From: Anisakis pegreffii
Taxonomy: Eukaryota; Nematoda; Chromadorea; Rhabditida; Anisakidae
Length of the DNA stretch: 64,000 nucleotides
Assembly: GCA_035041965.1 (NCBI GenBank)
Contig: JAPYMA010000903.1
Span: 35,379-99,378, forward strand
Direction of reading: 5' to 3'
Shown: positions 13,696 through 27,800 of the stretch, piece by piece
Numbering within the stretch: the stretch's first letter is position 1
Layout of the letters: every line of letters starts with the position of its first letter
Notes under the pieces: model-generated
Databases searched by the model: none
What the model was told of the DNA's origin: nothing
Seen by the model: the letters and a program-made list of their open reading frames with translations, nothing else
Made by a program: the position numbers and the translations under genes

Positions 13696-16600
13696 TTTCG
13701 CTCTCTTTGATGAGAGACTATCTGATTCAGGCATCTCACATTGACTTAACTTATACCGAGAGGTTCATTCCATGACTAAGAAAAGATGCTGAGAAATGAG
13801 CAGGATTTGAGATTACAAAGCGCAATCAGACAAACAAGCGATGAAAATCACGAGGTCCAAAACACCAACAAGAAAAAAGTACACAATATCCGTAGAAACC
13901 ATATCACTAAACTGAGTTAAGCAATACAGTAAAATCCAAACGATCCAGAGTTTCGGATGGAATGCTCGGTGTGTTGATGTTCTTAAAAGAGAATAAGAAA
14001 TTGTAGTATGGGCTGCTACTAGCTGACAGTTTTTCATTTTTGAATTTTTTTTGTCGTCACTTGGTCATTTCCTCATTGTTGAAGCTTGTTTTTATTACTA
14101 ACTGAAAGGATTATCTGTTGTTGAATGATTCAATAAAAATTTTTGACTGTTCGATGGCGTAATGAGGTTTTGCCTGGAATAAATAAGCGGTGCGATCGTA
14201 AATTCTGAGGAAAGATTTAAAGTAGGTAGCGATTAATGGACTAATTTCTGCTCGACAAGGCCTTAACAAAAATTTTCGCTCTTCCCGGATGGCGGCACTC
14301 CAAGCGAAAAGTTCTCACTACCTTCTCATGAGTCGAACTGATCGCGGATTATTTTTCGGCGGAACAAGATTATTTTTTAGCGCATTAACGATTAGCGGAG
14401 CTAATTTCTTCAGTAACATACCCATCACTGGGTCATCGTTATGAAAATCTGTCAATACCCTTAGAAAAGGATCTCCCACAACCGAAAGAGCTCGAGAAAA
14501 CCACTAGAGAGCCAAGTAAGATGGCTCTTCGCTTACAGTTCTCTCCAGGAATCATGTACTGGCGAGGTCTATGCTTCACAATTGATTACCCACTGGTTTT
14601 CGTTGACAAGATGATTCAGATTCAATGCTAATCGTGACGTCTGAAAATATGTGCGGGAAAACTCTGGTCCAGTAGATGCAACAGAAGTTTATTCATAACA
14701 AGATCAGAAGTAATTGATATAATCGAAACGTGCAGTTGCCTTATAGCAGAGACCTGGGTTAAGGATCGCATTTTGTTGATTCCAATCTAATGGTCTCCAC
14801 CAGTATACGAGGTATTGTTACCTTGTGACTCTCAACGGATCAGCTAAAGTTCTTCACTAGGATACAATTCTTCTCCGACACCCTCGTGATCAGCTGATGC
14901 AATTGCAAGTAGTTGATTCAGTGATGCGAGGACAATACACTACTGATGTGTATTACTACAATTCTACAATTACTGTGTTTTATGATATTACAACTACAAT
15001 TCTACTGATGTGTATTACAATTACTATAATCAAGGCTAAAACAGTACGAACGGAAACGCGAGCATTGTGGTCAGCAACGTTACAAACGTTTGATAGCCCA
15101 GCCAATCCAGATAATCCAGACAATTACTAAAATTCTGCCGCATTCCGCATAAAATGGGATGACGGTTCGATGGAGAAAGTATGCCATATGATAAAAACAA
15201 ATGAACTTGAATAGAGCACTCACTGCTTAAATTGCAATTCACTTCATCTCATTCCACACTTCAGTAGCACTCAACATAAACGACGAACAACGGCTGAATT
15301 TTGCATGCACGGTTGGCCGATGAGCTTCTCTCACAATGACTTATCATAACAATGCTAGGAACGGATGGATGAGCATGAAGCTATCAGGTGGCACCTATTT
15401 AATTAGTACACCAAAGATGAGCAGATATATGAGCAGCGTTGCTGAAATCGTCTTCACATGCACACTTTCATCCACAATCGCTCTCCGCTCTCGATGATAT
15501 TTAGCAGTACATTTGAGCATTCAATAGTTTCGCGTATACATAAATGTCATTCTCAACCAGACTATATCCAATTCGAGTGAAACGATCACAGAACTACGTA
15601 TGACAGTTTATAACTTGCAAAAATTTTCGTTTCGTTTCATAACTAGCTCACAAAAATCAATTAGTCAATGACTACATTCATTCACTTCACATAAATTCAC
15701 ATAAATCAAAAAACAACCTTCAAACTATTTTTGAGAAAAAGGTTTTTAATTGTAATCGTTTTCATTATTTATTGTTATTACTTATTTATCGTTAGTATTA
15801 TTATTATAACTGATATCTTTATAGAAAAAAGTAGCAGTGTTTCGAATGTGAAGCGGAAGTAGAAAAAGGACTGCCTAAAATCGATGAGAAACACACGAAA
15901 CGATACGTGGTGAATTTCGAATGAGACGCTTCGTAATTCAGACGATGTCAACGGTATTGGCAATAATGATCGCTATCGATTCCGTCAGACTAACCTAACC
16001 AACAGTTTTCACGCGAACGAAACGTGCACACTTGAAAGGTGGCAACGAAGAGATGCACTTCTTAAATGAATTTCCATGCAACGCAATCAATTTGAAGCTA
16101 GATGCGTGATGTGAAGCTATCGCTGTACGAATCATTCATCATCTGTCCAAATACCAATACGCATAGCACAGCACTCACCATTCATTTACCATTCCCAGTA
16201 GTCCATTTTCTAAATATATACGTATCTCAAATACGATATCTGCCATCCCATTTCGAATTGTCAATCCGCCGTCTCTATAGGATAAAATGCTCGTGCCTTC
16301 ATCAAACTCAATTTTCAAAAAATCCAAACCAGCTTTGCAAATGCAATGCAGACCAAACCAAGTGAATGGTATCATCCACATCCAATTTACCTAAATCCTT
16401 AAATTGCTTATTTTCAAACTTCTTGGTTTCGAAACAATAATTATTTTAGGCATTCAGATATTGTTTGTTGCATTCATTCCTCTATTCATTCATCGATTCA
16501 CACTTCAAACTCATTTCGCACATGCGTTCATTATACTCAATCAAGCAACGTTCCGTTCACTAAATGAAGAGAATAGAAAACGGCCATCGATCTGCCAAAC

Positions 16601-19600
16601 TCACCAATTCAATTAACGAACAATCGTTCGCAATCCAATGAATCACTCGTACTGAATCATAACCAAATGAAATCATGAATGACATAAAGCCATCATCATT
16701 CAGAATAAAACCAACATAAAATAATGATGAGAATAATTCAGTCGATCAATCAAATCAATCAATCAGTTGGAACCTTAATAAATTTTTATTTTTGATTTTA
16801 TTGGCAATTCGTGGTTGGATTTCGCATTTGCAGTGATCGTAAGATTTTCATGAAGAAAATTGTTCACAATCCAAAATCTCCCAAAATTATAAGGAACTTG
16901 CATTTTTCATGAACTTACATTCACATCATTCTTTTATTAGAACCGCATTGATCAGTTTGCACAGATCCCAATTCATGTGTTTAAAAAGTTCAAGCATGCC
17001 GCCATAATAGTGTAAACAATAAGAAATAATAGCAGCAGTAATAAGAATAGAGATAATCAAACTAGATTAAGCGGTTCATGGATATTCCATCGAAATGGTT
17101 GATAAAAACGAACAGCAGTAGATCTGTTTTTCAGCTGATTATTTTTGCGCAATAACAGTGCTTGAATCAAACGATAATCTCACTTTATTAGAATCCATCT
17201 GTCGTAAGTGATAAATCCAATCACTCTCAGTCAACAAAAGCGTTGATAAAACTATTGTCTTGAACGATGAAAAAATACATAAATTTAGTTAAAATTATTT
17301 GACTGATTCTTGGGGAGTCGTTGAGGATGAATGAAGCAATGTGTATTAGGATATGGCAGGAAACGAATTGGTGTTTAGATTGCTCTCTGGATGTCACAAT
17401 ATTGTAGTGACGGAAGATAAATAATGTGTATAGATGAAATGCATACAGAAATGCTCATAAACGTATGAACGTTTTCATATCTTATCACATATCAATTTAC
17501 TCGAAAGTTTGCATTTAGCTGACATTGAATGTACATTGAATTAATTATGAGATTCAGAAATTAAATTGACTGTAATATAAAAATGAAGAGTTTCGAAGTG
17601 AATACAGATATAAAGGCGGATTATTGTACGAATTTATGAATTAGGAATTTGAAAGTAAAGTGCAAGAAGAAACGAAATTTGAAAAATGGGAGAACTTTTT
17701 GAAAAGACTGTAACGATGTTAGAATTATAGATTATATAAGACACAATCAATTAAAAAAGATGAGGACTTTGGTAGATGAAACGAATGAAATTCGATAAAT
17801 AATGGCGATGAGTGCAATTGTGAGTGTTTAATGAGATGAAACTGATCTTTCAATGGAACACATTTAAGGACAGGAAATAAAGCGAAATAAAACTGAATAC
17901 AGAACACAAAACTACATCCATATTTGGTGCGATTTTTGACAATTCTTCATGACAGCCCCAAACTACTGGTGTTGAATTGAAACTGTTAAAGCTGTATTAT
18001 TTGAGAGATAGTTTACGGTTCAGATACGGAAAATTATGCTCAAATTCAGGTATAATTTGTAGAGATTTGTTTACTTATTCGATCGGCGATTGCGAGTCAT
18101 TATAAGTTTATGCCTTTCTGTTATCACCTCAAGCATCACAACATCACATTTTTCCTTTCTTAATATTCATGTTTCCGCACAACTAACGGGAAGAATGCCG
18201 AGAATCATCCACTTTCATGAATTCCCAATGGATATTGACCAAACGATGATGGAGTCAGAGGCCCGATGTCTCATACTGCGAATTCATGAATTTATGATGA
18301 TTTCATGAAAAATTGTTCGTCGATGTTATTCGAATGTCGAAGACACAGTATATGTGATGTGGAAGAGAAGGAGATTCGTGCTAGATTACACGCGGTAAAC
18401 TGATATGTCGATGTTTCTCAAACTGGATACTAACGCCTGCTTACGGGCTTTGCTGTGTTGAAAATGGACACTGAGAATTCTCCTATCAATTGAAAACCGA
18501 TGGATACGCAATGAGCGATGAAGATCTATCCTTTTATACAACTATTCAGTTTCAGTGTTTCAGACAACATGAATCATCCATTTCTACTAATTTCAGCATT
18601 TTTTAATGAAAAAAGACTCCCTGTGCGATCACCGAGCGTTCTTGTACAACTTGTGCAACAATTTAGAAGAATCTTTTACCGAATACTTTCACACACACAA
18701 GACAGTCATCGTTAACGCATATTCACAAGAAACGAGTGATTGGCTTCATTTATAGCTTGTTTTCGCCATTACGTCAATAAACGAAATAAAATGTTTCCCT
18801 CTAAATTACAGAGTAATCCGACAACTCTGCAGCACTAACGCTGAGGTGACACAGACAAATGGCTATCTAAAGGAAACAGTTTGAAGTGATTTCACTCGCT
18901 TTTCAACACTGTTAAAATTGCTAAACTATTTCACATGTGAATAAATATGCGACCTCTTAGACTGCAAATATGGCATTGCCTATTCAGCTAACTTCAAGAA
19001 AATATAAAATGATTTGAATTTGCAACTGCGAGACTGTCAATTAATGTCTCCTTAACACAAAGTCTAATAGTTCATCATTTATGGATAATCATCGGTATTT
19101 TAGGCATAATATTAGAAAAGGAAGAAAAACAGTATCACGACTGCTTTTACACTAATATCTGAATGCAACTGTTATTTTAAAGTGAAAGTTGAATCTAGTG
19201 TAAGATTCGAACTTTGTTTTGAAAAGAGACCGTTGCAAAAACGTTTATGCCCACAGCGACTCTTGTCAAAAAAAGGTGGAAAAAGACTACATAGCATTGG
19301 TTAAGAAGAGGTGTTTAAGAGATATTATTGTCAATACTATTAAATACAATTATTAAAGAATCGAATAATCCGGTTCCAGTAAACATACGATAACAAATAT
19401 TCCCGCAGAAAAAAATTGACCAAAAATGAGAGGCGTAGTGGTGCCATATAAAAAGTGAGTATAATCGTTTTCAGATGACATTGATATATTTACCAGGCCC
19501 GCATTGGTACGAAAATTAATTTATTGCATTTATTATCAAAAACAAAATGGCATCGAATAGATCATTTTCATAGAAGCTAGATAAAAATGATTATAAATGC

Positions 19601-20631
19601 TCCTTTCATTCGAGTGGATACTAAAAATTGATCAAGGCATGATGCAGAAAGGATACGGCTCTGGATATCTTCAGTTGAGGAGATGATTGATAACTCTGTT
19701 CAAATAATAATAACAATTTCGTAGTGAACAAAGCAGGTAGAAACGTGAAGCAATACAATTCGTAGCAATGTAAGGATCATGGGTTGACATTGTACTCTGA
19801 ACAATAATAAATCAGACGAAGAGTTCTTCAACAAAGACGACGCGATAATGCGATTACTGAACGAAAATTACACGACTGGTTGATTAGAAAACGTGTTATT
19901 CAACGAGCATCGGTACTGTTTCATTAAAGGGTCGAAATGTGTGAAACAAACTGCAGATGCAAAATTATTTCGGAATAAAGTACAAAAAATAACTGCTAAA
20001 AACGTCTTCGTTGAATCGATATGCACAAATAACCGGAATGAGTTATCAGTTTACAAAAAATAATTAGTAAACAGTTGATAGAATAACTGAAAAAATTGAA
20101 CTGAAATCAAGAGCAGATTGACTAATAGTGGTTTGGGAATGGCCTTTTTGACACACACTATAACTCACTTCTAACATTAATATTAATTCATTTGAGAGTC
20201 TTTTGAACGTTGAACGATACTGTAGCAATAAACGACATTTGAACACAGCATTTTATTAAATCACAGATCCCATCAATTAATCGAATAGAAAAATTTTTCC
20301 ACAAAAACAATATCTTTATTAAATACAATCAAGGCGATATAAATGAATGTTTCACATCGAACAATTTGCAATTTCAAGGCAAACAAACGAATGAAGAACA
20401 AAACTTTAAAGAAAAGGAAGATCGAATCAACAAAAATTGATCGAGACAAAGTTGATGCACTTTAGTAGGACATAGACCAAGTAAAACCATACGGATATAT
20501 AGATAATAAAACAACAAATTAAGAATGCATCATATATAAAAATATCAGTATAAGACATGTTGATATAACACCTGCAACTATCACAGTATCCTTTCTTTTT
20601 TTCATTTGAATCTTCTGCATTATATTATTGA
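13696..20631. other. gene-free stretch
   Basis: No exon could be supported. A somewhat less AT-rich part around 14250-14600 may be an old mobile-element fragment, but I could not assign it. Local direct repeats of a TACTGATGTGTATTAC-type unit occur at 14939-15025. Open frames at 16.1-16.6 kb overlap on both strands and lack coding-like composition. Confidence 0.35.
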
Positions 20632-23256
20632 TCATCGGATATTTCTCTGAAATCGATGAATTTGGAAATGACGATTAAAGTAATCACCACTGATAATAAC
20701 AACCATGATCGTAATGACAGTGGCAGAAACGATTGTAATAACAATAATAAGACTGGCGAGAATAATGTCAGTATCCGGCTGATGAATAACACGAGTGAAG
20801 AAATGAATCAAACGAAGAAATAAATCGAATGAAAATTAAACCAACTCGTAATACTGGTAACCTTCTTGCTTATATCCCTAAGTGTCATCCGCTGTGAATA
20901 AACATGCTCTTTGGTTGACATTGCAATGCTAAATCAAAATAAATCACACAGATACTAAATCTTTAACCCTCACACGACCAACGGGCCTGAGAGGATACAA
21001 CCGTTCATAACTTGATAAATTTAGTAGCTAAGAGTCTTGAGATCCTTGTTCATTTTGCTGACCTACACTAGAAGAAGGGAGAAAACTGTTTTTCTCGATC
21101 AGGCGTGCGACCTACAGAATTTCACAGCATGAGAAACGAACCGAGCCTCCTAAGCCTGGAATAATTCGCAACAAGCACACCTTGAACTATAATTTCAACT
21201 AGCCTTTAATTAGAACATACTTCCAGACTAGATGGAATATCGTTCAATTCATCGTCACCATCTGATTAAACACAATCATCACCCTAATGTATACTGTCTT
21301 CATCGCTGTCTTCCAATGAGTCTTCACTAATTTCATCGCTCAGGACATTCCAGCAGATACAACTACACAACGAACACAAAACAAAAATCACACAACAAGA
21401 GTAAAACTCATCTTACGAACAAAACTGCAAGATCACTGCGAAGCTTAGTGACAGAATGAGTTTTCGTTCATTTTCAATATTAACTATAAAATGACACATA
21501 CAATTAAAATTCCATCAAAAATCCTCGTATTACAAGCACATAATGAAACCGATAGAGTCGGGCCAAAAAAGACCGCTTCGTCTCCGATGCTGTGAAAAAA
21601 TTTCAGTCTTGCGGGGCTTAACTATGATCACATAAAAACAATTCATTTGCAAATAGCGATAATAATTAACAATTGAATAGCAACATACTAAATATTTTAA
21701 TGGCAAAGTAATGACCGCTATTATGTCAGATATACCGAATGCAATGATGAAACGGACAATACCTGATTTGTTCATCAAGAAGGCGATCGCAGCTGTTAAT
21801 ATGCTCGTGCTCTTTTAGATATAAATCACTCGCTTTCAAGCGATTATTCAAGCATTTTGCCTCGTTCGAACTGAACGATCCTTCGCTTAGCAGACTTTCT
21901 CTGGAGAGGACTTCAGTGGTAATAATTGTTAATTAATTACTTTATACATTTGATTATAATAATAAGATGGAGAAAATAGGAGTGAATTTTGATAATAATA
22001 GTAATAATAATAACAATACTAATAAGAAGGTGGAGAAAAAAAAGATGAATAGCAACATCGAAATTGAAACCTCTGAAGTTGATTATTAATGTTATCACGC
22101 GATCTGGTGTACTCACTGGAATAATCACGCAAAATTTCACGATGTCTTCTGAGTGTATGTTGCAAAGCGGGATTTGATGCCCACCCGCTAGATGCACTCG
22201 AATTTGAATGTTGATGCCGACTTATGTGCTCATTCATCTTAAGTGAAATATAGTGGGTCATTCGATGTACACGTATATATTTACACTCATTACCAGTCAA
22301 CAACACTAATAGAGCTGATTAGGATAATTATTATCGAGTTGATACTTTCATAATCATAGATGGTCACTCGAAGAATAGGACCTTATGAAAGCAGTCAGTA
22401 AACGAATGACAAATAAAGGAATGCACCTGATCGTTGATCTGTGTAAGTTTTGCGATCATCGCTTCTAATTCGGCAGACAACGAATGGAAAGCACTTTGCT
22501 TACTGCTCACATTCGAAGACGTATCATTTGCCGATGCATCATAACGACCTTAATCAATATCATTTTTTGAAAATGGAATATTCTAATACATCGATTGAAT
22601 TTTGTATCTGGACCACTCAAGTGACATTCAAATCACTCACTAAATGCTTCAGAACTGCTATTTACTATCGAATAACCGATATTCATAACACTCACAACAA
22701 CAGTGAAATTAAACGTGATAATTATGACAACGGTGTCCCTACAATCGACCATTAAATTGAATAGAACTGATGCGACACTTATGTCCACAGCTCATCAAGG
22801 ATTAATTATGTCCCCAAATTTCAAAACGCTTTTATAAATAATTCTCACTTGATGACTGAGTTGTTGATGACGAAGCGAGTTTATTCAATGCCAAAAGCTT
22901 TACATCGATATGATTCTCCAACTGGCGTGCACGTTTTCGTAGATCTGTTTAAACCTTTCATTATTATTAGTCAATATCACCACTGTTATCATGATTAACA
23001 GTCATTCAATTCAGCACTATATCAACATAACACCTATTGATTTCGACCCAGAGCTCTGACTTTTTACCACTTCAGTTGTCTATTGATCGTTCATATTAAG
23101 TGCAAATTTGAAATGAGTAATGCTACTATGGACAGCACTCGAATAATCCAATTAATATGATTGAAAATGAAACGAATCCGAAAAATATGTAGATAAACAA
23201 TATAAGAGATACCATAAAACTGAAAAACATAACGAACCTTCCCAAATATCAACCAT
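20632..23256 (-). CDS. gos-28: Golgi SNAP receptor complex member 1 (GOS-28/GS28), C-terminus unresolved
   Basis: Qb-SNARE of the cis-Golgi that acts in ER-Golgi and intra-Golgi vesicle fusion. Exons: 23238-23256, 22849-22944, 22427-22548, 22071-22237, 21763-21900, then from 20928. Phases all match. The protein starts MVDIWEDLRKRARQLENHID, aligning with the GOSR1 N-terminus; NPALQHTLRRHREILRDY, LYLKEHEHINSCDRL and ISIAMSTKEHVYSQR match the family's central helix and SNARE motif. In the sixth exon the matching frame stops at 20808 after about 220 residues, some 30 short of human GOSR1 and without a membrane anchor. In another frame directly downstream a hydrophobic segment (DIILASLIIVITIVSATVI) runs on to a stop at 20632. 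A short intron, a base-level error or a real frameshift would join them; I could not decide. Identity is secure; the 3' end is not. Confidence 0.9.
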
Positions 23257-24357
23257 TCTTGCTTAGTAAAGACTCTCTCCGAATGGAACTATTTAGACTT
23301 GATTAATTTGAAATGGAACCGAATGAACAAATGCCCCTGAAAGTATTATTTTCACTGATTAGTCTGAGCTATAATTGGATGTGGGATAAATAAAAAATAC
23401 TTAGGAGGAACTGGAAATGGAGAAATTTATTGATGCGTTGAAGAATGACAAAAGATATGCAACCCGATAACTGTCGCGTGTCGATTACGATAACAAACGA
23501 CTCAAGGTATCATATACAAGGCTTAAAGCGAGTACAAAAATCACTTTTATTACCGTTATTGCATCGAGTAAATACACTGAAGTGTAAATTTTCTGAAAGG
23601 TGAACATACACGCATTGCAATTAAACAGAACAATCAATTAATTGGTGCACTGTAGTGCGTATCTAATCAAGCATTTGATTCGGAACTACACGTCAATATT
23701 CAGTACATTCACAATAGGACGACTTCACTGACCGTAAATTATCAACAAAGACTATATAAAGCGTTAATTATGTCGTCTTCAGCTAACAGAATATGCTAAA
23801 TAATTGATCAATGAAGGAGGACATTGAAAACGAATATAATGGATATAACAAATAATTCATCAGGACAATACTACGTGGCACGATCATAATTTTTTGATCA
23901 TAAAGTTATAAATTATAGCAATGAATGAACACGACGATGATAATCACATTCGTGAACAAATTGCATCTTAAGTATTTTTAAATATGATAACTAATAATGA
24001 ACAGATTAGAAGTTCTCTCAGACATATAGTAAAACGTGACATTGCTTGAAAAGATGATATCAAATAAATAAAGCTTAAGAGACACGAATTAAACACTCAT
24101 ATCATACCAGCATACATGTGAAATGCGTCTACAGCTATGGGTATATCGTCACTCACTAAAGCTAGCAATAAATTAATTAACAATAAATTAAAAAGCCATC
24201 TGAAAAACTCGGAGTCACAGAATTAGTATGAAGTTTTTAAAATGAGTTATGTGGCAGGTGCTGTTGAATGAGTTGATGATGGTATGATAATATTAATAAT
24301 GACAAGTAATGTGAAAGTACAAAAATGAAGTTGAGCAATAAATGAAAGAATAGATGA
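23257..24357. other. intergenic gap between fli-1 and gos-28
   Basis: About 1.1 kb lies between the fli-1 stop and the gos-28 start, both minus strand. No exon seen. Acceptor-like AG sites occur just 5' of the gos-28 ATG (sense ...CTTTACTAAG at 23261), compatible with spliced-leader addition, but the spacing is long for a classic nematode operon. Confidence 0.4.
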
Positions 24358-24809
24358 CTAAAGCTGATCACCAGCAGGCACTTTATGTTTACCCCAAGCA
24401 TGAAAACATTTGGTGAACCGTCTTGACTCGCGACCTTTGATACTGAGCATTAAACGACGAGGACGATCTGGTTGTTTTATCTTCATATGTGCAAGATAAA
24501 CCTGACAGAAGAGAGTTTATCAAACAATACATGTACGATATACCATTCTTTTACCATCAAATACCTTATGTAAATTACTGTGAAGATCAGATTTGTTAGT
24601 AGAGCGAATACGCTGAATACAGAACAATCAATTAAAGGAATGACTAAACAAACAAACCTGTGCAGCTTTATAAGCAAGCTTCAATTCCACTTCGCTTGCG
24701 TGTGCACCCATCCACAAAAATACCTGCTCACCATTATCTAATATCATTGTGTCATCATCGTCTAAGTCATCCTTCAAACTCATTCAACATTAATAGCTAC
24801 AACATTGAC

Positions 24810-24850
<41 letters not shown>

Positions 24851-27800
24851 TAATAATAAATAATAACAATAATAACGATAACAATTGCGCTAAAGAAAAA
24901 CATCAAGAGATCAATAGGAAGACCATAAATTATTGCACAATATACTCAACACAACAAATCATAATATCAACGTTACCTGACAAAAATCAACAGTTTTCTC
25001 AGAGACTGCGAAATAACCCTTCTCGTTCGTACATCTAAACAAACGAGCGTACATCAAGAAGTCACCGTTCGTGTCATACTTCTTCTTACCACCGATATAT
25101 TCCCAGAACACATCACTCTCTTCACCTTCATTCACCAATTCTATTGGAAATTCATTGTCTCGATTGATCAATTCACGTGCTATCTGAACATAATATAATT
25201 ATTAATATATTGGTACTACTATATTAGTCCAACTTGATTAAATATGATCGTCTGCAATTAAGCAACCTCTGGATGAAAATTACATCAATCAATGAGATCA
25301 GTCCCGCTATGGCATACGATAGAATTGCACTGCCTGATAATGAATACAGGGTGAAATATTCGAGTAAATTGAACTGATGTACGGTTGAGAACAACAGCAA
25401 CGAACTGATGGTAAAATAACACAGTAATAGTTATAAAGAAATGGAAACGAACCTCTTCACAAAGAGAATGTTGTTTTTTAGTGGTATGCTTGCCCATCCA
25501 AACGAAAATCTTCCCTTTACAGCCGTCGTCATCAACGCATCGATAAGGTGCTCGCAAAATGAAGCAGAACGATGAATTTAAATGAGTCGCTTTACAATCG
25601 ATTTGTATCGTTCGAGTGCACACTGACGATCCGTTTGCTCGCATTGCGAACAATTCCGGCCAATGACCTAAAAAGACACAACCCTTTAATACGATCATCA
25701 CAACTTTTATTACAACGTTTTATCGTTAATAATTTCAGCTCCAGTTTAGCGTGGCTAAACATGCAAATGATGTTTGAAGAAATTAATAAATCCATCCGCG
25801 TCATTGCAAGCTACATCGTGAGCTCCAGATGATCCTCAGCCTTTCGGCCGAGGCTTCAACGTCAACTAGAGTGGACCAGAGTCTCAAAATAATCCCCGTA
25901 GTAAATTTGAGCTATGGGCAGGAGCAAGCGTCAGCTATAGGTTGGTGTGTATCCCCGTCGTTCGATGGACACTCATCAACACAGACCTGTTTTGTTCCGT
26001 GAAAATTCGATAAATGAAACGACAGTATGATATTGGGAAGTAAACAATTGAATGAAATAATCACGAACCTCCGAGATTCATCGTTAAACCTCGCCTTCCA
26101 CGTCGAATAACGAATTTTCGGTGAAAATGTGATAAGAATTTATGATTTTCTTGCTGCTGATACATCCTCACAACTTCGAGCTTATCTTTGAATAAATCTT
26201 CGAATTTCTTCTGAATATTCAGTACATTTTGTCATCACCGTTACTATCATCAGTCAAACGCTTACTGAATACTCACCCAACATGCAATTCAATGAATTAT
26301 ATTTCACCTTACAAAAACACCCAACAACTTCAAATCAAAACGAAATAAAACGTGTGATGAATAACAATAAGATTTAAACCTGCAAACTGAACGTGAAATG
26401 CAACCAGCCCATATTGTTCGCATCTCTTCCTTGCCAAAAGTATACCACACATTTGAAATCTTCTTGTCTTTTCTCTACGATTCGCTAAGAATATATCAGT
26501 CAACATACTGATGATAAAAACAAAAATAACAGTGATGAAATAAATCTAATAGTGTGAATCAAAAGAAAAGTGAATCTTCCGGAATTCTGCATCTATACAA
26601 TGGGAGACTCGAATACCGATAAAAGATGAGAAATTTTCAGCAACATTCCAAAAAAAAGTATCGTCATTCATCGAAAAACGATTGAGGACCATCTTTATAG
26701 AACGAAACGACACAAGAAATTCCCGAAAGCCGTTCCCACCTCATCTTCTTTTGATATTTCTTATTAAAAAGCGTGCCATGATGCACATCCTTAAAGTCTC
26801 CAAACATAGCAATTCACTAAAACTCTTCTTCTGATAATAACTGTATCCACACGCAAATGGAAAAAAAAACTGATGAAATCCAAACCGTTTTTGAAGACTT
26901 TCGTTGAACACTTGAATTTTCACCATCTGCAACATCCTTCTTATCACCATCATCCATGTTCTCGTCTTCACTTTCACCCGTTTCTTCATCATCAATCTCT
27001 TTGTCATTCTCATAGTAATCGTCATCAGTAAACACCTCATACCGACACAAAAACACATAACAATCCATCGTATAAAAAGTTCCCAATTCAGTACTCGGCA
27101 ACTTTACGAATTTGTTTCCTTCCTTCAAATGACAATTCACATTAGACAAGTAATCGGTTGATAAATCATTCAGTTCAATACCAAAAATGCACGAATATAA
27201 ATAAGTTTATTCAAATAATTCAACCTTTCCATATAACACCTCTTATGATATAATATCACGCTACTATTCTTCGTAGTTTTGTGTATTCTTACGTGATATA
27301 GGCCACAAATTGTAGGATGTATTATGCGATGCACATACAAAATTATGCTCATTATACAAATTAATAATGTCAAAAACAAATAATACCAAAACAAAAGGTT
27401 CCAGGTATTCGAGATCCTCGTTGCATTCCTCCATCATTTGATCAGCCTCATCCTCACTCATCGGTGGTTGTCTGGGTAGGAACAATGAAGCCAGGTCCGT
27501 TTTTATCTTGTCACGTTCCATGATCACCTATTTAACTCATTTGTAGAAATGAATGCAAAAATGCACCCTCTTTCAGCAATGATCATTTATGCTTGTTAGG
27601 ATGCCTGTGTGCTCACAATAGTGAACAAACCTTCGGTTAATCACAACATTTAACAAACCTTCAGATCGGCACCTCGTCTTTGCACACTATCGGCTGTCAT
27701 TGTGAAATCGTACGGTACAATATCATCCCATCCTTGGAATTTCGATCTGTAAATTACAACATCATTTATTAGCATAAGTGAATAAGTTCTAAAGAATCAA

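Noticed and set aside
20064..20246. Possible terminal exon of gos-28
   Set aside because: The splice sites look reasonable, but the peptide (STFKRLSNELILMLE) does not match the conserved SNARE C-terminal half or anchor.
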